Under the pieces are notes generated by a model. The model was not told the DNA's origin. It saw only the letters and a program-made list of their open reading frames with translations, and searched no databases. Below, one piece after another: positions 16,826 through 25,054 of a stretch of DNA of 34,658 bases. A program made the translations under genes and the position numbers. The stretch comes from Rhodoferax sp. OV413 (lineage in GTDB: Bacteria > Pseudomonadota > Gammaproteobacteria > Burkholderiales > Burkholderiaceae_C): positions 1 through 34,658 of the forward strand of contig CAMCZF010000004.1 in the NCBI GenBank assembly GCA_945885775.1, written 5' to 3'. Position 1 is the stretch's first letter. Each line of letters begins with the position of its first letter.

Positions 16826-19800
16826 CTTTTTTTTCTAAGACCACCATGGCGCCACGCGCCGTCAAAAAAGCCGCGTGCACCACCTCATCTGGGTAAGCGG
16901 ATTGCACCGCTTTCCGATACAGGCGCAATTGCTCCACCAAAGCGGTTTGTTGCAATGGCGCCGCAGACGATTTGTAATCCAGCACCCACCAGTGACCGTC
17001 GTGGCCCAGGTCACGTCGCTGTACCAATCGGTCCAACCGGAGGGTTTGGCCGCAATAAACCAGAGTCACCTCGTTGCCTGCCCAACTCAAGATCTGCGGG
17101 TCCCATGCCCAGGCGCCCTCGCCGTGCATGATCGCCTCAGCCATCGCCGCTGCCTGCGCGCCCTGCTCCGCGTCCAGGCCGAATTCCTGCGCCGCAGCGC
17201 GAATCGCAGTTATCGAGCCGTCCCCCCACTCCAGCACGCGGTGCATTGCCAAGCCCCGTCGCGCCAGCACCGGGTCGCTCGGGGACACATCTGCAAGACC
17301 CACGGCAACCCCAGGGGTGCCGGGTCTCGCATCGGCTGACACGGCCCGCGGCGGGCCAAGTGGCAAGCCCTTCAAGTCAAAGCCATCGGCCAGAGGCACC
17401 GGAGCCTGGTTGAGGCCCTGCTCTCCCAGTGCGACTTCATCGGCCAGCGGCTCCAACCGGCTCCACCAACTGCGCCCCGACCCCTGGTAAGGCTCAATGC
17501 TGGAGACAGCCAGGGTATGGCGGGCCCGGGTCATAGCCACATACAAGGTATTGAGTTCTTCTCGCTCCCGCTCACGCCGCTCGGCAGACAGTGCGTCGAC
17601 CGCACAGGCCGGTGGCTGGCTCTCGCTGGCCAGAAAAACAAAGCGAACCGGGGCTGGCGACTCACCCGGCCAGTCGACCAAGACACCCATGGTTTCGGCC
17701 TTGCGTTCTGGTGAGTCGGTATCAAGCAGCAGCACTGTGTGCGCCTCAAGCCCTTTGGCACCATGCACGGTGAGCAACCTCACAGCCTGCGATGCCGCCA
17801 CTGGTGGTGCCAACACACCGCCAGCCTTGAGGGCCCGGACAAATGCATAGGGCGTGGCATAGCGACCACCCCCGAGCTGCAGCGACACGCCCAGAACGGC
17901 CCGCAAATTGGCCAGAACCGCGTCGCGCTGACTCGGTGGTGCGGCCACTGCGAAACGGGTTAACACGTCGCCGTCGGTATAAATGGCTTGCAAAGCGTCG
18001 TGGGGCGGAAGCGTGTCCAACCACCCTTTCCAACGAGTCAAATCAGCCGATACCCCCCGCCCATCATGGGTTTTCAGCTGCAATTTTTGTAGCAGTTCAA
18101 ACCAAGAGAGCGGCTCATCACGACGCGCTAAAGCCAGGGACACCAGCACAGAATCGTCCAAATTGAACAAGGGTGACTTTAAAGCACGGGCCAGTGACAG
18201 ATCGTGCTGCGGTGACACCAGCGCATCAAGCAGCGCGACGACGTCCTGCACCTCACAGCACTCGATCAAATCGCACTTATCGCCAACATAGGCGGCAATC
18301 TGTAAATGGCGCAGCTCGTCCTGCAAGGGCAATAAACCAGCCCGTTTGCGCGACAACACCATGACATTCGCAGGGCCCAGGTCCTTGCCCTGGGCCTGCC
18401 AGTCGCCCAGCTGCTGTGCAATCCAGGCAGCTGCCCGCCGCGCCTCTTGGGCTCGCAGGCTGTCTTCTGGCAATTCGCGAGGCGTGCGCAAGCTATCACG
18501 CCAGCCCGAATTCTCCGCTGGCATGCCGTCGTTGGTCGGGTTAATCGGCGGTGCTGGGCGTGGGGTTTGTGGCAGCTTGCACACCAAACCCACCTGCGCT
18601 GAATCTGTCGTGTGCGCTCGAAATCCCGGGTAGTTGTCGCTCTGAGCGGCCTGCCCCATCACCAAGTTGACGCTGTCGACCACACAGCGGGCATTACGCC
18701 TCGTATGGTCACAGCTTAGCAAGTCACCGCCCAAGCCATCCCGCACAAAGGCTTGCGCCGCTTGGAACACCTGTGGCTCCGCCCGACGGAAGCGGTAGAT
18801 GCTCTGCTTCGGATCGCCCACCAAAAAAACGCTCGGCCGCTGCCCTCCAGCACCGGCATAGGCGCTGAGCCAACTGCGCAGCGCTTGCCACTGTAAGGGG
18901 TTGGTGTCCTGGAACTCATCAATCAGCAAGTGTTTGATACGAGCATCAAGCCGCTCCTGCACCCAGCCCGACAACACCGGATCCCCCAGCATGACCAGTG
19001 CCGCACGTTCGACATCGTTCATGTCCACCCAGCCGCGCTGTCGCTTGAGACTGGAGAAATCTTCAATCAGCCGCCGCGTCAGGCGGGTCATGCGCTGCTG
19101 GTAAAGCCAGGCGGCATGCTGCTGGCGCGCCTTCATCAAGCGCATCACCAGGGCTTGAGCGTCCCGAACCTGCTCGATATCCAAGAGTTTGTCGCTGAAC
19201 TTGCGTGGCTCGCCCTTGTCAGTCAGCAGTGCCGCGATGATCCCATCGACCTCGCTCGCGGCCAGGGCGACCTCCAAGGCAATGCCCTTCTCGGAAAAAG
19301 TCCTGGCCGTCGCACGGCCTAGGGCCGACGCAGCTTGTTGGACCGTCTGCCGCTCTGGCAGGCGTTGGCGCAGCAGGTCGTCAGGCTCAGCCAAGCCCGC
19401 GTAATCTGGGTACTGCGCGGTGAAATGGCGCACTGAACTCAGCACCACGCCATGCGCATCGGCAAGGCCAAACTCGGTCCGCTTATCCAGCGCAGCCTGT
19501 AAGGCCTTTTCAGTCTGGAAGCGGCCATGCGCAAAGACCACGGCATCAAAATCAGCCTTCAGCTGTGCTGCTTCCGTTCCCTCAGCGGCCAGGGCCGCGT
19601 AAAACCGCCGCCACACCAACGCCTTGGCAGGCGCATCATCCTCGAGCAGCTCATACTGGGTGGGCAAGCCCATCTGTTGGAGCACAGCCAAGGGAGCGCT
19701 GCGCAGCAAGGCAGCAAACCAGCTGTGAAAGGTCCGCACCTGCACCTGCCGGCCACTGGCAAGCACCTGTTGATATAAATTTGATAGCTGCTTAGCCAAG

Positions 19801-20168
19801 CTGGACAAGGCCTCAGGGCCATTTTGACTCACAACGCCACGGGTTTGCAGCGCTTCGGCGAGCTCTGCGGGGCTGGCCGCTGAAAACTCGGCCAACCAAG
19901 TTTGAAGGCGCTCGCGCATCTCTCCGGCAGCGCGCTTGGTAAAGGTGATCGCCAGTATTTCGTGGGGCTGCACGTGCAGGCAACCGCCTTCTGGGTCCAT
20001 CCCTTCGACCAGGGCACGCACAATGCGAGACACCAGCATCCAGGTTTTGCCAGCACCAGCGCAGGCCTCTACGGCAACGCTACGCCGGGGGTCACAGGCC
20101 ACGGCGTAGAAAGCTGTAGCGCTGACCGGACGCCCGTTGTGTTCGTAAGCGGCCTGCAACTCATTCAT
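16815..20168 (-). CDS. addA: AddA-type UvrD helicase/nuclease
   Basis: This is the helicase-nuclease subunit of an AddAB double-strand-break repair complex. The 1117-residue protein has Walker A CAGAGKT (36-42), motif Ia ITFTKRAAGEMRERL, the DEFQDTN Walker B, GDPKQSIYRFR, motif V VHGAKGLE and motif VI YVAMTRARH. A C-terminal RecB-type nuclease region carries GLAMHRVLEWGD, VLDYKSS and QLRLY. I choose the ATG at 20168 because it overlaps the addB stop (ATGAATGA) and has AGGA 8 bases upstream. A longer frame to 20306 runs inside addB. The protein ends VVLEKKDEF, with an A8 tract in the codons before the stop. RecBCD is the alternative assignment, but the AddB partner argues against it. Confidence 0.93.
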   Translation of the reverse strand: MNELQAAYEHNGRPVSATAFYAVACDPRRSVAVEACAGAGKTWMLVSRIVRALVEGMDPEGGCLHVQPHEILAITFTKRAAGEMRERLQTWLAEFSAASPAELAEALQTRGVVSQNGPEALSSLAKQLSNLYQQVLASGRQVQVRTFHSWFAALLRSAPLAVLQQMGLPTQYELLEDDAPAKALVWRRFYAALAAEGTEAAQLKADFDAVVFAHGRFQTEKALQAALDKRTEFGLADAHGVVLSSVRHFTAQYPDYAGLAEPDDLLRQRLPERQTVQQAASALGRATARTFSEKGIALEVALAASEVDGIIAALLTDKGEPRKFSDKLLDIEQVRDAQALVMRLMKARQQHAAWLYQQRMTRLTRRLIEDFSSLKRQRGWVDMNDVERAALVMLGDPVLSGWVQERLDARIKHLLIDEFQDTNPLQWQALRSWLSAYAGAGGQRPSVFLVGDPKQSIYRFRRAEPQVFQAAQAFVRDGLGGDLLSCDHTRRNARCVVDSVNLVMGQAAQSDNYPGFRAHTTDSAQVGLVCKLPQTPRPAPPINPTNDGMPAENSGWRDSLRTPRELPEDSLRAQEARRAAAWIAQQLGDWQAQGKDLGPANVMVLSRKRAGLLPLQDELRHLQIAAYVGDKCDLIECCEVQDVVALLDALVSPQHDLSLARALKSPLFNLDDSVLVSLALARRDEPLSWFELLQKLQLKTHDGRGVSADLTRWKGWLDTLPPHDALQAIYTDGDVLTRFAVAAPPSQRDAVLANLRAVLGVSLQLGGGRYATPYAFVRALKAGGVLAPPVAASQAVRLLTVHGAKGLEAHTVLLLDTDSPERKAETMGVLVDWPGESPAPVRFVFLASESQPPACAVDALSAERREREREELNTLYVAMTRARHTLAVSSIEPYQGSGRSWWSRLEPLADEVALGEQGLNQAPVPLADGFDLKGLPLGPPRAVSADARPGTPGVAVGLADVSPSDPVLARRGLAMHRVLEWGDGSITAIRAAAQEFGLDAEQGAQAAAMAEAIMHGEGAWAWDPQILSWAGNEVTLVYCGQTLRLDRLVQRRDLGHDGHWWVLDYKSSAAPLQQTALVEQLRLYRKAVQSAYPDEVVHAAFLTARGAMVVLEKKDEF

Positions 20169-22695
20169 GCAGAACATCCTGCGACAGGCCGTCGTGCCAA
20201 AAATCCTTGCGACACAGACCACGCGCCGCGCAGTAGTCGCAGCTCTGCCCAGCCCCAATCGCCGGCAAAACCTCGCCCTCTGCCATTCGCGCCACATCCG
20301 ATGCAATCCCCGCTAAAAGTTGCATGCGCAATGCCTCAATGCCAGGCTGCGCGTAGCTCCGGGTTCCCTCCTTCTCAGACACGTTGACATAGCCCGCAGT
20401 GACGGCATCCTGACCCAACAAGGCCGCATAAAAAGCCAGCTGGGTGTCCTCCGACGGCGCCTTGATCCGCTGAGCCGTGGTTTGACGACCCTCGGTTTTG
20501 TAGTCCAGCACCAGGGCGCTGCCGTCAGCCAGTCGGTCCACGCGGTCGATCTGCCCAACCAAGGTCAACTGACCCAACGGCTGCTCTCGCCAGACCTCTG
20601 CCGCACCGAAGCGCGCGCCAGCGGACTCGTGCTCTGCCAACCAAGCGAGGTAGCCGGCCCGAATACGCGGCCAAGCTGCGGCAAAAGGCAGAAATTCAGC
20701 AGGCGACAAACCCAAATCAAGCGTACTTTTTTCTGCTGCCGATTGCATCAGGGCCAGTCGTGCCGACATTTCAGCGCTCGGCGCAGCCGCCAGGGTCTCA
20801 TGAAAATGCCCCAGTACCGCATGCAGCCAATTGCCAAAATCACGTTTATCCAGCCCAGCGTCGAGTTCATCGGCCTCCTGCAGCCGCAACTGGCGCAGGG
20901 CAAAAAACCGGTACGGACAGCGCCGAAGGTCTTCATAGGCCGAACTGGACAACCGGGACAATGGCAGGCTCTGAGCGCGCGGCTGTGGCCGGAGGCCAGG
21001 CTGTGGCACAAGCCGGTGCAGCGCTCGCGGGTCTTTTGCCAGGGCAGGCGATCGATCCAACTGTAGTTGTTGCACCAAGCCGCTGGGCAGCAAGCTCTCA
21101 CCACCTTCACTGGTTCGCCAAAGAATATCAATGGACGGAAACTGCAGGGCGTAGCGCCAAGCATCCCTGAGTGCCAGCGCCAGGCGCTCGCGGGACGGCA
21201 ACCCCAGCAGGAGCCGTTGTGCGGGTGTCCACGGCCCTGGCGGCTCCGGCGATACTGGCAGCCGCACTTCATCACATCCCGGAAACACCACGGCCGCAAA
21301 CGGTCGCCCCAACAATTGCGTGAGCGGCAAAATGTGCACTTGGGCCTGGGCCGGGTGAGGCGGCGAGAAGCTCACACTCTCCAGCGTTTGGGTGACCCAG
21401 CCAATAAATGCCGGCAAGCCCATGCGAGCCGCCAGATCCTCAAATTCTTGTTCTGCGCCCTGGCGTAACCTCAATATATCGAGCGCTGCCTGCCCCGCCG
21501 CGTCTTCCAGCAAAAGTGGCCACTGGCCGCTGGCCTGCAAGGCCAAGCGCAGAGCGGCCAGCCATTGCGACAGTGGCCGCGCCGGTTGCAAGCTGTCGCG
21601 GACGGCTTGAATTTGCGGGCCCAATGGTTCGTCTGGACCCGGCGCTTGCCAGTCACGCACCCCTTCACGCCTCAGGCGGGTCTCCAGCACCGAAACCTGC
21701 GCGGCATCGAACGCCGGGGCGTTTTTCAGCCAATCCAGCACCTGGTCAGCACTGGCGTCCCAGAGGCTGCTGCGCAAAAGCGCCATTAGCGAAGCAGCCG
21801 CGCGGGTCGTCGACAGGGTCCAGCCAGTCTCATCGCGGACGGCCACGCCGCGTTCGGCCAACATGGCTCTCACCCGGCGCGTCAGAACACGGTCCTGCGC
21901 CACCAGCGCCACCGGGGCATGCCCCGCCGCAATGTGGTTCAGCACGCATGCACTCGCCCGCTCGGCCTCGTCGTGTAAATCTTGCGCCGCATGAAAGGTG
22001 ATCTGCCCCTCGGTAGGCGACTGCAACTGATCAGGCAGCAGCGACAGCGCCATCGCCCTGTTGCCGCGCAGGGTCAGCAGAGCCTGGGTCAAACCCTCAT
22101 CCTGAAAACCCTCCAATACCACCAACATCTCAGGCTCACAGCTAAACACCTGATCAGTGGGGTAGTTCGAGCTGCCGACCCAGGCCAGCGCCAGTTGCGC
22201 TGCTGCCGCTTCCAGGGACAGGACCGGTTCTGCCATACCGGCCGTCAGCAGCGGCGCCAATGATGCCGCCCAGACAGCCCGTCGCTCTGGCGATACTGCA
22301 GCACCGACCCGGGCCAAACTCCAGGCAGCTTCCATCAGCTTGGGCGTTAAGGTCTCCTGGTGTTCGCCCAAGCCCGTGCGTTTCAACAAGGCTGCTGCTG
22401 TCAGCACATCACGCGCCGCATCCAGTCGCAAGTCGTTCGGATCGAACGCGGGAGCACCCAGGCTGCGCGACCAGTTGCTGGTTGTTTCAAAACGGGGTGC
22501 AAATTGCGCGTGCACCGTTGTGCTGGCCTGGCGCCGTTGCCAGGCGCTCATGGCCTCCGCCATCAATTGCGCAAACGGAAGCAGCACAACGACCCGGGTA
22601 GGATGCACGCGACGGCGTTCCAACTCAACGGACAGCAGCTCAATCACCCGGTCCCACGCCAAATCGGCGTGATGCTTCTGGGCTAATTCAGGCAT
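20161..22695 (-). CDS. addB: AddB-type nuclease with Fe-S cluster motif
   Basis: The 844-residue protein pairs with AddA. The N-terminal two thirds is a degenerate UvrD-like scaffold without Walker A. The C-terminal RecB-like nuclease has GQIDRVD (Asp717), VLDYKT (Asp731, Lys733) and QLAFY. Cys593 (in CPYRFF) together with Cys819, Cys822 and Cys828 (CxxC-x5-C) reproduces the four-cysteine pattern that holds the 4Fe-4S cluster of B. subtilis AddB. It overlaps addA by 8 bp, so the two subunits are made together. It is shorter than Firmicute AddB (about 1160), as usual in proteobacteria. The start is an ATG at 22695, without an obvious Shine-Dalgarno. It is divergent from trxA with an 87-bp shared promoter region. 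Confidence 0.88.
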   Translation of the reverse strand: MPELAQKHHADLAWDRVIELLSVELERRRVHPTRVVVLLPFAQLMAEAMSAWQRRQASTTVHAQFAPRFETTSNWSRSLGAPAFDPNDLRLDAARDVLTAAALLKRTGLGEHQETLTPKLMEAAWSLARVGAAVSPERRAVWAASLAPLLTAGMAEPVLSLEAAAAQLALAWVGSSNYPTDQVFSCEPEMLVVLEGFQDEGLTQALLTLRGNRAMALSLLPDQLQSPTEGQITFHAAQDLHDEAERASACVLNHIAAGHAPVALVAQDRVLTRRVRAMLAERGVAVRDETGWTLSTTRAAASLMALLRSSLWDASADQVLDWLKNAPAFDAAQVSVLETRLRREGVRDWQAPGPDEPLGPQIQAVRDSLQPARPLSQWLAALRLALQASGQWPLLLEDAAGQAALDILRLRQGAEQEFEDLAARMGLPAFIGWVTQTLESVSFSPPHPAQAQVHILPLTQLLGRPFAAVVFPGCDEVRLPVSPEPPGPWTPAQRLLLGLPSRERLALALRDAWRYALQFPSIDILWRTSEGGESLLPSGLVQQLQLDRSPALAKDPRALHRLVPQPGLRPQPRAQSLPLSRLSSSAYEDLRRCPYRFFALRQLRLQEADELDAGLDKRDFGNWLHAVLGHFHETLAAAPSAEMSARLALMQSAAEKSTLDLGLSPAEFLPFAAAWPRIRAGYLAWLAEHESAGARFGAAEVWREQPLGQLTLVGQIDRVDRLADGSALVLDYKTEGRQTTAQRIKAPSEDTQLAFYAALLGQDAVTAGYVNVSEKEGTRSYAQPGIEALRMQLLAGIASDVARMAEGEVLPAIGAGQSCDYCAARGLCRKDFWHDGLSQDVLHE

Positions 22696-22782
22696 AGGTC
22701 AAAGACACTGGGTGATGGGGCTTGGTTTCTGTCACAATTTCCCCACTTTAACTGTATCGACCACTCGACTTTAGGAAATACC

Positions 22783-23115
22783 ATGGCCAGCGAACTCATT
22801 AAACACGTCACCGACGCAACATTTGACACAGACGTGCTGCAATCGAGCCAGCCCGTTCTTGTGGACTATTGGGCGGAGTGGTGCGGCCCTTGCAAGATGA
22901 TCGCGCCCATCCTAGACGAAGTCTCGTCCGCTTACGCAGGCAAATTGCAAATTGCAAAAATGAATGTGGACGAAAACCGGGACATTCCGGCCAAGTTCGG
23001 CATCCGTGGCATTCCGACTCTCATGCTGTTCAAGGACGGACAATTGGCTGCGACCAAAGTGGGCGCTATGAGCAAGGCCCAGATGACCGCGTTTATTGAC
23101 CAACAATTGGCATAA
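22783..23115 (+). CDS. trxA: Thioredoxin 1
   Basis: This is a small cytoplasmic disulfide reductase that serves ribonucleotide reductase, methionine sulfoxide reductases and others. At 110 residues it has the active site WCGPCKM (Cys34/Cys37), the buried Asp in LVDYW, and the cis-proline loop [12 protein letters not shown]. All expected residues are present. AGGAA lies 4 bases before the ATG. It is followed by rho, a common pairing in proteobacteria, but 252 bp separate it from the rho start. Confidence 0.98.
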   Translation: MASELIKHVTDATFDTDVLQSSQPVLVDYWAEWCGPCKMIAPILDEVSSAYAGKLQIAKMNVDENRDIPAKFGIRGIPTLMLFKDGQLAATKVGAMSKAQMTAFIDQQLA

Positions 23116-23367
23116 TGCAACCGGTTAGCGATGGGGTTACCCGAGATCTTCACTAAGTTCAGTCGGGGCCTCGCTGATTGTTAAGGTCGCCGTTTCACCT
23201 TCTGCCACCTCATAGCCCTATTTTCCTGTCATAATCATCTGAGATCGCTGGCTTTCAACCTGAGCCGGTTCGAGTTCTTGGTTTAGAACGCTGTGGTTGC
23301 GGATACCGTTCCGCCACTCCCCAAACCTCCCCCCGGCATTTGTTTTCAACCCATTCAGGGCTATTTC
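23116..23367 (+). promoter_or_regulatory. Long C-rich leader between trxA and rho
   Basis: These 252 bp hold no gene. Two stretches are rich in C and poor in G: about 23191-23240 and 23309-23357, the latter with CTCCCC and CCTCCCCCC runs. Such composition resembles Rho utilisation sites and may allow Rho to end its own transcript. A CATAAT preceded by TGT at 23230-23235 is a possible extended -10, without a good -35. Confidence 0.45.
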
Positions 23368-24633
23368 ATGCACTTAAACGAACTCAAGGCACTTCACGTG
23401 TCCGAAGTCCTCAAACAGGCCGAAGAGCTTGAAATCGAAAACACGGGGCGAATGCGCAAACAGGAGCTAATGTTTGCCATTATCAAGAAGCGGGCTCGTA
23501 CCGGCGAACAGATCATCGCCGATGGTGTGCTTGAAATCCTGCCAGATGGCTTTGGCTTCCTGCGCAGCCCTGACACCAGCTATACCGCCAGCACCGACGA
23601 CATCTACATCAGCCCCAGCCAGGTGCGCCGCTTCAACCTGCACACCGGCGACATGATTGAGGGTGAAGTCCGCACGCCCAAAGATGGTGAGCGCTACTTT
23701 GCCCTGAACAAGCTTGATCGGGTGAATGGCGGTGGGCCGGAGGACAACAAACACAAAGTGATGTTTGAAAACCTGACTCCACTGTTCCCCAAAGTGCAGA
23801 TGCGTCTAGAGCGGGAAAATGTCAAAACCGAGGAAAACATCACGGGGCGCGTGATTGACATTATTGCCCCGATTGGCAAAGGCCAACGCGCCCTGCTGGT
23901 GGCGCCGCCGAAAAGCGGCAAGACGGTGATGATGCAGCACATTGCCCACGCCATCTCAGCCAACTATCCGGATATCCATATGATGGTGCTTCTGGTAGAC
24001 GAGCGCCCTGAAGAGGTGACCGAGATGCAGCGCACCGTCAAAGGCGAAGTGATTGCCTCAACCTTTGATGAACCGGCAGCACGGCACGTCCATGTTGCTG
24101 AAATGGTTATCGAGCGTGCCAAACGGCTGGTTGAACTTAAAAAAGACGTGGTGATCTTGCTTGACTCCATCACCCGACTGGCCCGCGCCTACAACAATGT
24201 GGTTCCATCCAGCGGCAAGGTTCTGACAGGCGGCGTTGATTCCAACGCCCTGCAACGACCCAAAAGATTCCTGGGCGCCGCGCGCAATGTTGAAGAAGGG
24301 GGCTCGTTGACCATCATTGCCACAGCCTTGATCGACACGGGGAGTCGCATGGACGAAGTGATTTTTGAGGAATTCAAGGGTACTGGTAACTCCGAAATAC
24401 ACCTTGACCGCCGCCTTTACGAAAAGCGCGTGTTTCCATCGATCCAACTCAACCGAAGCGGCACCCGGCGCGAGGAGTTGTTGCTACAACCAGAAATTTT
24501 ACAAAAAACCCGTATTCTTCGGCAATTTCTGTACAACATGGATGAGATCGAGGCCATGGAAATGGTACTCAAGCAGATGCGTGCCACCAAGACCAACAGT
24601 GAATTCTTCGACATGATGCGTCGCGGTGGCTAG
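23368..24633 (+). CDS. rho: Transcription termination factor Rho
   Basis: Rho is the hexameric RNA helicase that ends transcription at C-rich, untranslated RNA. At 421 residues it is almost the length of E. coli Rho (419). It has the N-terminal Rho_N helix bundle, the RNP-1-like GFGFLR (61-66) in the cold-shock-type RNA-binding domain, and Walker A APPKSGKT (179-186). [10 protein letters not shown] and the R-loop/Q-loop segments [10 protein letters not shown] and [20 protein letters not shown] follow. The frame is open for 25 more codons upstream. The ATG at 23368 is chosen because [11 protein letters not shown] is the family N terminus and AGGG sits 7 bases before it. Confidence 0.98.
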   Translation: MHLNELKALHVSEVLKQAEELEIENTGRMRKQELMFAIIKKRARTGEQIIADGVLEILPDGFGFLRSPDTSYTASTDDIYISPSQVRRFNLHTGDMIEGEVRTPKDGERYFALNKLDRVNGGGPEDNKHKVMFENLTPLFPKVQMRLERENVKTEENITGRVIDIIAPIGKGQRALLVAPPKSGKTVMMQHIAHAISANYPDIHMMVLLVDERPEEVTEMQRTVKGEVIASTFDEPAARHVHVAEMVIERAKRLVELKKDVVILLDSITRLARAYNNVVPSSGKVLTGGVDSNALQRPKRFLGAARNVEEGGSLTIIATALIDTGSRMDEVIFEEFKGTGNSEIHLDRRLYEKRVFPSIQLNRSGTRREELLLQPEILQKTRILRQFLYNMDEIEAMEMVLKQMRATKTNSEFFDMMRRGG

Positions 24634-24635
24634 AC

Positions 24636-24641
24636 TATAAT
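24636..24641 (+). promoter_or_regulatory. -10 box of rpmE2
   Basis: A perfect TATAAT begins 3 bp after the rho stop codon. The -35 position has no good match. Transcription would start near 24648 and give an 86-nt leader containing a strong hairpin before rpmE2. Confidence 0.55.
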
Positions 24642-24663
24642 TTACCTCTTCACGCGACAAGTA

Positions 24664-24707
24664 CGACAGGCTTTGAATTGAGCAAGGGTTTGCTCGAGGG
24701 CCTGTCG
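24664..24707 (+). promoter_or_regulatory. Two-tier hairpin in the rpmE2 leader
   Basis: CGACAGGC (24664-24671) pairs perfectly with GCCTGTCG (24700-24707). Inside, GAGCAA (24680-24685) pairs with TTGCTC (24690-24695) around a GGGT loop. No T-run follows, so it is not an intrinsic terminator. It ends 17 bp before the GGAGA ribosome-binding site and may be an autoregulatory L31 leader. Confidence 0.55.
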
Positions 24708-24733
24708 CGGCTGACGCAACTGATGGAGAATCA

Positions 24734-24991
24734 ATGAAAACCGGCATTCACCCCAATTACCGCGACGTGTGCTTCATGGATCTGTCCAACGGGTTCAAGT
24801 TCGTCACACGCTCCTGTGCCAACGCTAAAGAGATGATCAAAATGGAAGATGGCCGCGAACTGCCGCTGTACAAACTTGATACCTCTAGTGAATCGCACCC
24901 GTTTTACACTGGCACTCAAAAATCGGTGGACAACATGGGCGGCCGCGTCGAGCGCTTCCGCAATCGTTTTGGAAAGACTGCGGCCAAATAA
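24734..24991 (+). CDS. rpmE2: 50S ribosomal protein L31 type B (zinc-free form)
   Basis: L31 forms a bridge between the ribosomal subunits. The 85-residue protein starts MKTGIHPNYRDVCFMD and contains SHPFYTGTQKSVDNMGGRVERFRNRF, the signature of the longer, type B form. It lacks the CxxC zinc ligands of type A L31. GGAGA lies 5 bases before the ATG. The position just after rho is common in Burkholderiales. A strong terminator follows. Confidence 0.96.
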   Translation: MKTGIHPNYRDVCFMDLSNGFKFVTRSCANAKEMIKMEDGRELPLYKLDTSSESHPFYTGTQKSVDNMGGRVERFRNRFGKTAAK

Positions 24992-25015
24992 GCCAGCAAA
25001 ACAGTTTCCAAGTAA

Positions 25016-25047
25016 GGGCAGCTCGGTTTACCGTGCTGCCTTTTTTT
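25016..25047 (+). terminator. Rho-independent terminator after rpmE2
   Basis: GGCAGC (25017-25022) pairs with GCTGCC (25035-25040), with a possible inner CGG/CCG extension, followed at once by seven T. It ends the trxA-rho-rpmE2 region and lies only 7 bp before the ATG of the next gene. Confidence 0.88.
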
Positions 25048-25054
25048 ATTTGAC

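Noticed and set aside
18068-18104. GCTGCAATTTTTGTAGCAG near-palindrome inside addA
   Set aside because: It encodes a normal leucine-rich segment of the helicase and shares no downstream pattern with the other repeat-like stretches.
20169-20306. N-terminal extension of addA
   Set aside because: It lies inside the Fe-S coding end of addB and is Arg/Cys-rich in the wrong frame. The ATG at 20168 overlaps the addB stop and has AGGA upstream.
20320-21066. 248-codon frame antisense to addB
   Set aside because: It is contained in addB, has no recognisable domain and matches the usual antisense shadow of GC-rich codons.
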